This document shows, in pieces, positions 8,434-15,976 of a DNA stretch of 64,000 bases. The translations under genes were made by a program, and so were the position numbers. Within the stretch, counting starts at the first letter, position 1, and every line of letters starts with the position of its first letter. Below the pieces are notes generated by a model. The model was not told where the DNA came from. It saw only the letters and a program-made list of their open reading frames with translations, and did no database searches. Location: the NCBI RefSeq assembly GCF_010728925.1, contig NZ_AP022608.1, positions 1,922,001 to 1,986,000 of the forward strand, in the 5' to 3' direction. This DNA comes from Mycolicibacterium gadium (GTDB lineage: Bacteria > Actinomycetota > Actinomycetes > Mycobacteriales > Mycobacteriaceae).

Positions 8434-9485
8434 TTGAACACCTCCAGTGCGTCGATTTCGTCGATGGCGGCGACCGCACGGTCGGCAAGTGTGAGGCAGA
8501 GTCGGCGCGACCTTTCCGGCACGATATCCCAGGTCAATAGTGCGACGACGGGCATCAATGTCAGGTACACCGCAGCGGTGCGGTAGTCGCGCCACGCGGC
8601 GTCGAATCCGTAGTCGACTCCCCTATCGGCCAGATGGCCCAGATACTCGCGGAGCAGGGTCTCGTCTTGACCGGTACGCTTCTGGATCGGCAATCCCTGG
8701 GTGAGCAGGTAGGCCACGTCGGCGACACCGGACCCGCGCGCCGCGAACTGGAAGTCCACCACTTTGAGTGCGTCACCGTCGAAGAACAGATTGTCGGCCC
8801 GGATGTCACCATGTATCAGCATGTCGTGTTCGGTCAACGCGGAAAGCGCTTCCGGAGCGCGATCCGAAAAGGTCTCGAAGAATTCGGCGAGCCCTGGCGG
8901 CACAGCGTTGTCGCGCTTCTCGAGGTACAACTGCCATCCGTAACCGAAGGCCGGCACCATAGCTTCGCGGATCATCGGATTGTCCATACTCGGAAACTGC
9001 TGCAGCACATCTCTGTTGTCCCGGTGCGCGGACCACGCGTGCAACCCCGCCAATGACTCGAGACACGTTCGCGCTCGGTCCATCGACAGCCCTGCCAGAT
9101 GGTCCGCGTTGTCCCAGCCGGCGAGATCCTCGAGCACCAGCACGAAGTCGACACCATTGTCGGCGATCCGGGCGACGTGCACGTCGGGGGTTTTCATCGG
9201 CGCCCGACCGGCGATGTCCCGGTAGAAGGCGACTTCCCTGCGGTAACCACCCATCAGGTCCATCGCACCACGGGCTTCGGAGAGCGCGGGGAGTTTTGCG
9301 ATCAACGTCGGCGGGACGCTGTCTCCGGTCAGGGTCAGGCGGTAAAGCAGCGACGAGAAACCGCTGTCCATCGCGATCTGTTCGGCCCGAACGCCCGTCA
9401 CGTCGGAGCCGAGCGCATTGGTCAACCACTGCGGCGTCACGGCGTCGATTCCCAATGGGACGTCGGTCGCACCCGCACTCTTCAC
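8430..9485 (-). CDS. aminoglycoside phosphotransferase-family kinase
   Basis: A 351-residue protein with the APH/choline-kinase fold. The catalytic loop is HGDIRADNLFF (near 215-225) and the metal-binding DFQ follows in VVDFQFAARGSG. A VLVLEDLAGWD hinge-like segment is near 115. Related proteins occur in mycobacterial lipid and steroid gene clusters and may phosphorylate a hydroxylated substrate; resistance is not the likely role here. It is the first gene of a coupled three-gene operon. It diverges from a TetR gene, with a small palindrome at 9517-9531 between them. Confidence 0.82.
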   Translation of the reverse strand: MKSAGATDVPLGIDAVTPQWLTNALGSDVTGVRAEQIAMDSGFSSLLYRLTLTGDSVPPTLIAKLPALSEARGAMDLMGGYRREVAFYRDIAGRAPMKTPDVHVARIADNGVDFVLVLEDLAGWDNADHLAGLSMDRARTCLESLAGLHAWSAHRDNRDVLQQFPSMDNPMIREAMVPAFGYGWQLYLEKRDNAVPPGLAEFFETFSDRAPEALSALTEHDMLIHGDIRADNLFFDGDALKVVDFQFAARGSGVADVAYLLTQGLPIQKRTGQDETLLREYLGHLADRGVDYGFDAAWRDYRTAAVYLTLMPVVALLTWDIVPERSRRLCLTLADRAVAAIDEIDALEVFK

Positions 9486-9516
9486 TGAGTTCCTCTGTCA
9501 CTTACTTGACGAGACG

Positions 9517-9531
9517 CAACTAACATAGTTG
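9517..9531. promoter_or_regulatory. 15-bp palindrome, candidate TetR operator
   Basis: CAACTA, three bases, TAGTTG: a perfect inverted repeat in the 59-bp gap between the divergent kinase operon and the TetR gene. Its sequence differs from the island operator, so it is a separate site, probably for the adjacent regulator. Confidence 0.5.
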
Positions 9532-9544
9532 TCGATCGTCTAAT

Positions 9545-10171
9545 ATGCAATGCGTGCCGTCTCCCACTCGTGGCCTGACACAGCCGGAACGGGTCGAGAT
9601 CTCCAGTCGGCGGCTGGTCGAGGCAGCCGCCGAGTTGATCGTCGAAAAGGGCTGGGAGGCAACGACCGCCGCCGAAATTGGCCGCCGAGCGGGTTACAGC
9701 AGGGCCATGGTCCACGCTAGGTACGGCAGTAAGGACGCGATTCTCGACGCCTTCTTTCTGCACGACTACGTCAAGCAGCTCAGTCCGGACGCCGACCCCA
9801 ATGCCACGGGGCTGCAGGAGGCGGTCGGCCACTTCGACCGGGTTCGACGACTGTTCTCCGAAGATCAGGCCTTCCTGCGCGCAATGTTTGTTGCCACGTT
9901 CGAGGGCGTCAAGAGCACTTCGCCATTGCGCGAGCGCGTCCAGCGTTGGCTCCAGCGTGGAGTCGACAAAGTCGAGGCCGGTTTGCGACGCGGAGTCGAC
10001 GACGGGTCGGTTCGTGATGACGTCGACATCAACCGTGCGACAGGCGATCTCAGCGCAGCAATCTTCGGCGCCGCGTACCTGTGGACCCTGCTTGGCGACG
10101 GTTACGATCTCGATCGCGAGTTGGCGTACGTCCGCGACCGGTTCATTCGCGAGTACGGCTCGACTCACTGA
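9545..10171 (+). CDS. TetR-family transcriptional regulator
   Basis: A 208-residue regulator. The N-terminal helix-turn-helix reads AAELIVEKGWEATTAAEIGRRAGYSRAMVHARYGSKDAIL (given in parts: EKGWEATTAAEIG then YSRAMVHARYGSKD, about 38-70), followed by a divergent ligand-binding domain. It diverges from the kinase-SnoaL-LLM operon and probably represses it through the palindrome at 9517. It is not closely similar to the two island TetR paralogues at 20514 and 39075. Its 3' end overlaps the convergent hydrolase gene by 29 bp. Confidence 0.86.
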   Translation: MQCVPSPTRGLTQPERVEISSRRLVEAAAELIVEKGWEATTAAEIGRRAGYSRAMVHARYGSKDAILDAFFLHDYVKQLSPDADPNATGLQEAVGHFDRVRRLFSEDQAFLRAMFVATFEGVKSTSPLRERVQRWLQRGVDKVEAGLRRGVDDGSVRDDVDINRATGDLSAAIFGAAYLWTLLGDGYDLDRELAYVRDRFIREYGSTH

Positions 10172-11264
10172 CTGCGCGGAGAAACCGCTCCGAGGCCTGC
10201 TGCACTCCACCTGCGAACAGATGTCCGACGTGGCTTCCCGGGTGCCAGTACAACTCGCCACCCCATCGCGCGTGCAACTGCTGAGCGGGTTCGCGCATCG
10301 CCATCCGGTCGTGCCAGGCGCCCACGATGAGCCTGCGCGACGGGGGCGGAGTCGGCTCGACATCCAGGTCGTCGACGACGGAGGCCGCCGCGGCCACGTT
10401 ATCGGACTGCAACAGCTCGATCGTGTCGCGCACCGACGGTCCCCACCGGCCGAGATGCTGAGCGATCATCCCGTTGAGCCCGGAGATCGGCGTGTATATC
10501 GCCACCCCGTCGACCTTTTCGAGATGTGCGACCAACGCGGCTACTGGACTTCCCATGGACACCCCGGACACCGCGATCGCACTGGATTGGGGGCCCAACC
10601 ACCGGACCAGCGCGCGGACCTCGGATACCACCCGCATCATGCCCGCGACATTGTTCAGCGGATCCATGTCGGGATAGGTCGGCCACGCGTCACGGCGGGC
10701 ACCGTGGCCGGGCTGCACCGGGAGCGCGATGTTGAAGCCCAACTTCTCCTGGAGTCGACGCGCGCGCGAGAACAACATGTCGATCGGCTGACCCTGACCC
10801 GCACCATGCACCCAGATGAGCCAGGGACGCGTGTCGTCTCCGGTCCGACAAAGATGAACCACAGCGGTAGCGGGACCTCCGAATCCCTCGGATACCAGCG
10901 CCGGTGCAAGCTGCGGATTGTGGTCGAACCTCATCTGTTCGTAGATCAGCCGTCCGATTCGGCGCCAGCGAACCGACTTGACCTGCAACGGCTCCGGGTC
11001 CGCGTTGGCCTCTGCCACACTGAGGCCGGACAACTCCTGCGCCGCGGCGGCACAGGAGTCGATCGTGCGTTCCAGTTTGGGCGGCGGAGCGGTCAAGGTC
11101 ATGCCGGACAGCGCGAGTTCGTCCAGCACCACCTCACCGAGTTGACGGGCTCCGCGCTGCGACAACGGCTTCCAGTCCGTCGAGCTCGAAACCGCCGCGT
11201 GTGCCCTGGGCACCACGCCGGCGAAATCGCGGCCGATGAGCCGGGCGCGCTCGGATGCCCTCAT
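10143..11264 (-). CDS. alpha/beta hydrolase, probable esterase
   Basis: An alpha/beta-hydrolase of about 373 residues. The nucleophile elbow is GVSMGSPVA and an oxyanion-type HGAGQGQP lies earlier. I chose ATG 11264 because its ATGA overlaps the stop of the upstream flavin monooxygenase gene; the longer ORF is not plausible. Coupling to a Baeyer-Villiger-type enzyme suggests it hydrolyses the ester or lactone that enzyme makes. This pairing is known for other BVMO-esterase operons but is an inference here. Confidence 0.82.
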   Translation of the reverse strand: MRASERARLIGRDFAGVVPRAHAAVSSSTDWKPLSQRGARQLGEVVLDELALSGMTLTAPPPKLERTIDSCAAAAQELSGLSVAEANADPEPLQVKSVRWRRIGRLIYEQMRFDHNPQLAPALVSEGFGGPATAVVHLCRTGDDTRPWLIWVHGAGQGQPIDMLFSRARRLQEKLGFNIALPVQPGHGARRDAWPTYPDMDPLNNVAGMMRVVSEVRALVRWLGPQSSAIAVSGVSMGSPVAALVAHLEKVDGVAIYTPISGLNGMIAQHLGRWGPSVRDTIELLQSDNVAAAASVVDDLDVEPTPPPSRRLIVGAWHDRMAMREPAQQLHARWGGELYWHPGSHVGHLFAGGVQQASERFLRAVSESSRTRE

Positions 11265-12886
11265 GCGAGCTTGAAACCCGAGTAGCCCGCATCCGCGATC
11301 TCGTCGCACCGCCTCCGGTACTCCGGGATTCCGGCGGTGTAGCCCATGTACATCCGCTTCTTCCCGGGCACGTTGCCGCCGTTGTACCAGGAGTTGCACG
11401 ACGGATCGACCAGGACCGTCGGCGCCACGAGCGCTGTGGTGTGCTCGATCCATTCACGCTGCGCATCCGGCAATGCCTCGATGGTGCGGTAACCGTTGTC
11501 ACGCAGGTATCCGATGCAGTCGCCGATCCACTCGACATGCTGCTCGAGTGCTGCGACGAAATTGGTTGCCGCCGAAGGACTTCCGGGTGCCTGCACGATG
11601 AACAGGTTCGGGAAACCCGCGACGGCGATACCGAGATAGGTGTACGGCCCCTCGGACGTCCAGAAGTCCGCCAACGACAACCTGTCGCGCCCCCGGACGT
11701 CGATCCGGGTGAGCGCTCCCGTCATCGCGTCGAACCCGGTGGCGTAGACGATCACATCGAGGTCGTGGTGTCCCTGCTCGGTGCGGATACCCCTCGGCGT
11801 GACCTCGACGATCGGCCCCTTGCGCAGGTCGACCAGCGTCACGTTGTCGCGGTTGAACGTCTCGTAGTAGCCCTGGTCGATGATCGGTCGCTTGCAACCG
11901 AAGGGGTGGCTCGGCGTCAGCGAGGCCGCGGTCTCGGGATCCTTGACGATGCGGGCGACCGCCTCGCCGTAGAGCTTCGCGGCCATCCGGTTGGCTTCGA
12001 TGTCGAAGAAGACGTCGCCCCAACTGAGCGCGCCCATCACGCCGCTTTCCTCGATGGCACGCAGCTGGTCCTGTCGCGAGGCCGACTTCAACGGCGGCTT
12101 GGCCATCATGTCGAACAGCACCGAGAACGCGCTCAGCCGAGCTGCACCGACCGCGTGTTTCCTTTGTGCGGCGCGGATCTCGGCGTAGTTCGCCTTCAGC
12201 TCGTCGAGCTCTCCGTCGTCGAACGGACGCACTTCCCACGGCAGCGTGTAGGCCGGTGAGCGCTGAAACACCGTGAGGTGTTCGGCCTGCTTGGCGACCA
12301 CGGGGATCAGCTGAACGCCCGTCGAGCCGGTGCCGATGACACCGACCCGCTTACCCGATAAGTCGAAGCCGTCCTTCGGCCAGTTACCGGTGAACAACGA
12401 CGACCCGCTGAACGTGTCCATTCCCGGAAAGTCGGGGTCCAGCGGCACCGACAGGATGCCTGATGCGGCGACCACGAACGAGGCGACCAACGATTCACCG
12501 GCCTCGGTTTCGACCAGCCATTCGGCCGCGGCCTCGTCGAAGGTCATCGCGACGACCTTGGTGTTGAAGCGGATATCGCGGCGCAGGTCGAGTTTGTCGG
12601 CCACGAAGTGGAGGTAGGCCTCGATTTCGGGCTGGGCAGGCAGGGTCTCTGACCAGACCCACTCCTGCTGTATCTCGTCGGAAAAGCTATAGGAATATTC
12701 GATGCTCTCGATGTCGCATCGAGCACCGGGATACCGGTTGAACAGCCACGTCCCGCCGACGTCCTCGGCGGCCTCGAGCACACGCGTTCGCACGCCGAGT
12801 TCGCGCAACCGGTGCAGTGCATACAAGCCGGAGAATCCGGCGCCGATGACGATCGCATCGAATCGGGATGGGCTGGGATTGGTCAC
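11261..12886 (-). CDS. flavin-containing monooxygenase, Baeyer-Villiger type
   Basis: A protein of about 541 residues with two dinucleotide-binding motifs: GAGFSG (about 15-20, FAD) and GTGSTG (about 185-190, NADPH). The region between them reads FSGSSLFTGNWP. The BVMO fingerprint is FxGxxxHxxxW(P/D), but here the His position is Phe (about residue 165), checked at codon level (TTC). The C-terminal half has VYATGFDAMTGAL. I prefer GTG 12886 with GAGG nine bases upstream over GTG 12907. It heads an operon with the alpha/beta hydrolase, under the best copy of the island operator (12918-12940). Oxygen insertion next to a ketone is the likely reaction. Confidence 0.85.
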   Translation of the reverse strand: MTNPSPSRFDAIVIGAGFSGLYALHRLRELGVRTRVLEAAEDVGGTWLFNRYPGARCDIESIEYSYSFSDEIQQEWVWSETLPAQPEIEAYLHFVADKLDLRRDIRFNTKVVAMTFDEAAAEWLVETEAGESLVASFVVAASGILSVPLDPDFPGMDTFSGSSLFTGNWPKDGFDLSGKRVGVIGTGSTGVQLIPVVAKQAEHLTVFQRSPAYTLPWEVRPFDDGELDELKANYAEIRAAQRKHAVGAARLSAFSVLFDMMAKPPLKSASRQDQLRAIEESGVMGALSWGDVFFDIEANRMAAKLYGEAVARIVKDPETAASLTPSHPFGCKRPIIDQGYYETFNRDNVTLVDLRKGPIVEVTPRGIRTEQGHHDLDVIVYATGFDAMTGALTRIDVRGRDRLSLADFWTSEGPYTYLGIAVAGFPNLFIVQAPGSPSAATNFVAALEQHVEWIGDCIGYLRDNGYRTIEALPDAQREWIEHTTALVAPTVLVDPSCNSWYNGGNVPGKKRMYMGYTAGIPEYRRRCDEIADAGYSGFKLA

Positions 12887-12917
12887 GTGTCGGCACCTCG
12901 TGTTCACTCCGACGGGA

Positions 12918-12940
12918 GATACTGTAACGATTACAGTATC
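12918..12940. promoter_or_regulatory. island operator, perfect 10-3-10 palindrome
   Basis: The best copy of the repeated element. Arms GATACTGTAA (12918-12927) and TTACAGTATC (12931-12940) are perfectly complementary around a 3-bp spacer. It lies 31 bp upstream of the BVMO start and downstream of the desaturase gene, so it controls the BVMO-hydrolase operon. A TetR dimer is the expected ligand, with half-sites 11 bp (one helical turn) apart. Confidence 0.8.
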
Positions 12941-12990
12941 AGGCGCGAGCAGCGTCGGTGACGCAGATTGCTGCCGTCTACCGCAGGAGG

Positions 12991-13923
12991 TCAGCCGCCG
13001 GCAGGCGCTCCTGCACCCGCGAGCCGCTCCTGGCGTCGCCGCTCGTAGTGACTCGCCTTGTCCTCGACGAGATCCAGGAAGGCCGCCATCTCATCTCGCG
13101 CACGCGCCCCCTCGCCGTGGACATCGTCGCGTTCGAAAACGCGCCAGAACCGCAAGACGGGCCGGACGACGTCGTCCAGATGTGAACGCAGGTCGTAGAT
13201 GCCCGCCTTGGCGATCACCAGTGCGTTGTCCGCGAATCCGGGCATTGCGCTGCCGGGCATCTGGAAGTGGATGACCTCGTGGGCGATTGCCTTCATCGTC
13301 TCGTTGGGCGCGATGTCGAAGGCGGCGTCGACCAGGTTTCGGTAGAAGACCATGTGCAGGTTCTCATCGGTGGCCACTCGGGTCAGAAGTTGCTCTGCGA
13401 GAGGGCAGCCCGAGGCCTTGCCAGTGTTGCGATGGCTGATTCGCGTCGCTAGTTCCTGGAACGACACGTAGGCCAAGGCCTCCAGCATCGACTTGTCACC
13501 CGAGTCGTAACCGGCCTTCATATGGATCATGCGGCCTTCTTCGAGCGCCACCGGATCGACGCCGCGGGTGACGATGAGGTAGTCGCGGATCGCGATGCTG
13601 TGCCGCGCTTCCTCAGCGGTCCACTGGCCCACCCACTGCCCCCACGCCCCGTCGGGCCCGAAGCGCACCGCGATCTCGCGGTGATACGACGGCAGGTTGT
13701 CCTCGGTGAGCAGATTGACGACCATGGCCGCCTTGGCGACGTCGTCGAGGGGTGAATCCTCCGGGACCCAGTCCTCACCGCCCAGAAACGCGAAGTCACG
13801 TCCGCGGCTCCACGGCACGTAGTCGTGCGGATTCCATGGCTTCGCCGAGTCCAGGTGGCGGTTCAGGTTGCTCTCCACCACTGGTTCCAGCTCGGTGAGA
13901 AGTGCACTTTGGGTTGTCGTCAT
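12991..13923 (-). CDS. acyl-ACP desaturase (DesA family)
   Basis: A 310-residue ferritin-like diiron enzyme of the mycobacterial DesA1/DesA2 type. Iron ligands are visible as Glu74 (LLTEDNLPSYH), Glu105 and His108 (EEARH), Glu157 (SFQELATR), and Glu187 with His190 (DENLH). It introduces a double bond into acyl-ACP chains using O2 and ferredoxin. It has its own promoter region with a strong palindrome at 13963-13982 and lacks an island operator. It may therefore belong to lipid homeostasis and not to the island pathway. Confidence 0.87.
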   Translation of the reverse strand: MTTTQSALLTELEPVVESNLNRHLDSAKPWNPHDYVPWSRGRDFAFLGGEDWVPEDSPLDDVAKAAMVVNLLTEDNLPSYHREIAVRFGPDGAWGQWVGQWTAEEARHSIAIRDYLIVTRGVDPVALEEGRMIHMKAGYDSGDKSMLEALAYVSFQELATRISHRNTGKASGCPLAEQLLTRVATDENLHMVFYRNLVDAAFDIAPNETMKAIAHEVIHFQMPGSAMPGFADNALVIAKAGIYDLRSHLDDVVRPVLRFWRVFERDDVHGEGARARDEMAAFLDLVEDKASHYERRRQERLAGAGAPAGG

Positions 13924-13962
13924 CGAGACTCTCTAGCTGTCCAGTCCTGCTTACGGCCGCGT

Positions 13963-13982
13963 AACCTACGCTACCGTAGGTT
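13963..13982. promoter_or_regulatory. 8-4-8 palindrome upstream of the desaturase gene
   Basis: AACCTACG, four bases, CGTAGGTT: perfectly complementary arms, 40 bp upstream of the desaturase start. The sequence is unrelated to the island operator. Mycobacterial desA genes are known to be controlled by the TetR-type regulator MadR. Whether this is a MadR site cannot be checked from this window. Confidence 0.6.
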
Positions 13983-14110
13983 CACGGGAAATCAAGCCTA
14001 AGGCATAGCCCCGAACCTGGAGTTGGATTCGAACGGCAGACAGCTTTTTCCACAGCGGTTGTCGTACGCAATCCGAGGGCACGCCTCTCACCCATCGCTG
14101 TCGAAACCTC

Positions 14111-14129
14111 TACTGTAATATCTTCCGTT
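14111..14129. promoter_or_regulatory. island operator half-site upstream of the Rieske operon
   Basis: TACTGTAA (14111-14118) is a perfect left arm. The right arm position has only 4 of 8 matches. It lies 30 bp upstream of the oxygenase GTG start, next to its promoter. Regulation by the island repressor is plausible but weaker here. Confidence 0.4.
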
Positions 14130-14158
14130 GGATACGCTTTGCCGTCAGAGGAGGCGAC

Positions 14159-15157
14159 GTGAAGGTCCCGTTCACCTGGAAGGTCACCGGCTGGTTCATG
14201 GTGGGCTGGTCGGCCGAATTCCCGCAGGGCGAGGTCCGTCCCCTCCGATACTTCGGCGAGGATCTTGCCGCGTATCGCGACGACTCCGGCGAACTCCATG
14301 TGATGCAGGCGCACTGCAGACACCTCGGCGCGCACATCGGCCACGGCGGCAAGGTCGTCGGCGACTGCGTGGAGTGCCCGTTCCATGGCTGGCGATGGGG
14401 TCCCGACGGGACCAACCGCTACATCCCCTATCAACCGGACCGACCCAACCGCGCACTCAAGCTTCGCGTGTACCCCGTCAACGAGCAGCACGGCTGCGTC
14501 TTCGTCTGGCATCAACCTCAAGGCAAGGAGCCGCAGTGGGAGATGCCGGACATCTTCGCTTCGTTCCCGCAGTTCGAGACCGACCCGTCGGCGTATTACC
14601 GCCCGTACCCGGAGTTTTCACGCCGTGCCGAGAACGAGCCGGTTCACCCGCAGATCGTGGCCGAGAACGGCCCGGACAGCTCGCACTTCCACTATGTCCA
14701 CGGCGCGACGGTGACACCGGTGAACCTGGAGTGGAAGATCGTCGACGAGCAGTGGCAGTTCCTCACCGGCTGGCCGGATGCCCGCAGCGACGACCCGAAC
14801 AAGATGGCGCTGCACATCCATAGCCACATGTTCGGGCTCGGAGGCGCGATCAGCGTATTCGAGGGACAGTCGAATCACCGTCTGATCTTTGCGGTCACCC
14901 CCGTGGAGGACGGGCTGTCGACGATGTTCTACTCGGTCTGGTGGCCCAAGCTGAACGGTGAAACCTCCGACATCCCGCCCGCCGAGGTGCGTGAGCGCGT
15001 CGAGAAGCAGTTCATGGGCACGGTCTGGGAGGACCTGGACATCTGGCGCTACCAGGATTACATCGAGAACCCGCCGCTGGCGAAGATCGACGCGAAACCC
15101 TATATGGCGCTGAGGAAGTGGGCACAGCAGTTTTACGAGGTTCCTGCATCTGTATGA
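14159..15157 (+). CDS. Rieske non-heme iron oxygenase, KshA-like
   Basis: A 332-residue oxygenase component. The Rieske 2Fe-2S ligands are Cys53-x-His55 and Cys73-x2-His76. The catalytic iron site is seen in the segment with Asn170, Asp173, His176 and His181; the third carboxylate is probably in EDLDIWRYQD near 290. Layout and length resemble the KshA/VanA-like group that hydroxylates steroids and aromatic compounds. No reductase gene is adjacent, so electrons come from a partner elsewhere. The GTG start follows GAGGAGG. It heads an operon with a hydrolase remnant, a thioesterase and a CoA ligase, all coupled by 4-bp overlaps. Confidence 0.9.
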   Translation: MKVPFTWKVTGWFMVGWSAEFPQGEVRPLRYFGEDLAAYRDDSGELHVMQAHCRHLGAHIGHGGKVVGDCVECPFHGWRWGPDGTNRYIPYQPDRPNRALKLRVYPVNEQHGCVFVWHQPQGKEPQWEMPDIFASFPQFETDPSAYYRPYPEFSRRAENEPVHPQIVAENGPDSSHFHYVHGATVTPVNLEWKIVDEQWQFLTGWPDARSDDPNKMALHIHSHMFGLGGAISVFEGQSNHRLIFAVTPVEDGLSTMFYSVWWPKLNGETSDIPPAEVRERVEKQFMGTVWEDLDIWRYQDYIENPPLAKIDAKPYMALRKWAQQFYEVPASV

Positions 15158-15357
15158 GAATCGACCTCGCCGCACCCGCGCGTACGGAGATCGTCACCCA
15201 GGAATGCCAGGGCGCGGTCGTCGGACCGAACGCCGGACTGGCCGCCCTCGCACACGAAGCCCGCCGTGCGGCGCTGCCGAACATCGAACGGCTGCCCGCA
15301 GCGCGGGACGCCGGCATCTCCACCGACGAACTGATCGAGGTATGGAAGCAGCTGTGA
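15154..15357 (+). pseudogene. isochorismatase-like hydrolase remnant (in-frame deletion)
   Basis: A 67-codon frame whose first half, RTEIVTQECQGAVVG and ALPNIERLPAARDAG, matches the start of cysteine hydrolases of the isochorismatase family, which are about 200 residues long. The next residues, ISTDELIEVWKQL, resemble that family's very C-terminus (a TxDEV-type ending). The middle, with the catalytic Cys and Lys, is gone, so the protein is inactive. ATGA and GTGA overlaps with the genes on both sides are kept. The remnant may therefore persist because it couples translation across the operon. Confidence 0.6.
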
Positions 15358-15968
15358 CCGACACCGACCACCAGAGCACGGCCTTCCCCGAGATCAAACC
15401 CGTCGACACGGGCCCCGAGTTGGGCCGTTTCATGACCGCCATGCGGCGACTGCAGGACATCGTCGTGTCGACCGATCCGGACCAGGATCTGTGGGCCGAC
15501 GCCGCCGGCCAGATCGAAGAACTGTGCGCGCGCCTGGAAGTCCACCGCGCACCGCAGGGTATCGCCCCCGCCGGCCGCGGGCCCCATCTCCCGGGCCTCG
15601 GGCACCCGTTGATGCCGCCGTGGACGATGACCGAGTTCGGACCCGAAGGGGTCGTCATGGAGGGCCACTTCAGCCGCTTCCACGTCGGCGGTAACAACGC
15701 CGTGCACGGTGGCGTCATACCGCTGTTCTACGACTGGCATTTCGGGATGATCGTCTCCGCGGCCGCCCGGGCCAACAGTCGCACCGCGTATTTGCACGTC
15801 GACTACCGCAAGATCACGCCGATCGACCAACCGCTTGTGTCTCACGGTCGGATAGATTCGATCGATGGGCGGAAGGCCTTCGTCACCGCGACGATGACAG
15901 ACTCTGATGGCAAAGTCCTCAGCGAAGCCAACGGCCTGATGCTCCGCCTGCTCCCACACCAGCCATGA
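15354..15968 (+). CDS. PaaI-family acyl-CoA thioesterase
   Basis: A hot-dog-fold protein of about 204 residues. The characteristic NAVHGGVIPLFYDWHFG helix start and the strand SRTAYLHVDYRKITPID are present in the C-terminal half. I chose GTG 15354, whose GTGA overlaps the stop of the remnant upstream. Such enzymes hydrolyse dead-end acyl-CoA thioesters to free CoA. Its end overlaps the region just before the CoA ligase start, so ligase and thioesterase are made together. Confidence 0.82.
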   Translation: MTDTDHQSTAFPEIKPVDTGPELGRFMTAMRRLQDIVVSTDPDQDLWADAAGQIEELCARLEVHRAPQGIAPAGRGPHLPGLGHPLMPPWTMTEFGPEGVVMEGHFSRFHVGGNNAVHGGVIPLFYDWHFGMIVSAAARANSRTAYLHVDYRKITPIDQPLVSHGRIDSIDGRKAFVTATMTDSDGKVLSEANGLMLRLLPHQP

Positions 15969-15976
15969 GAGGCACG

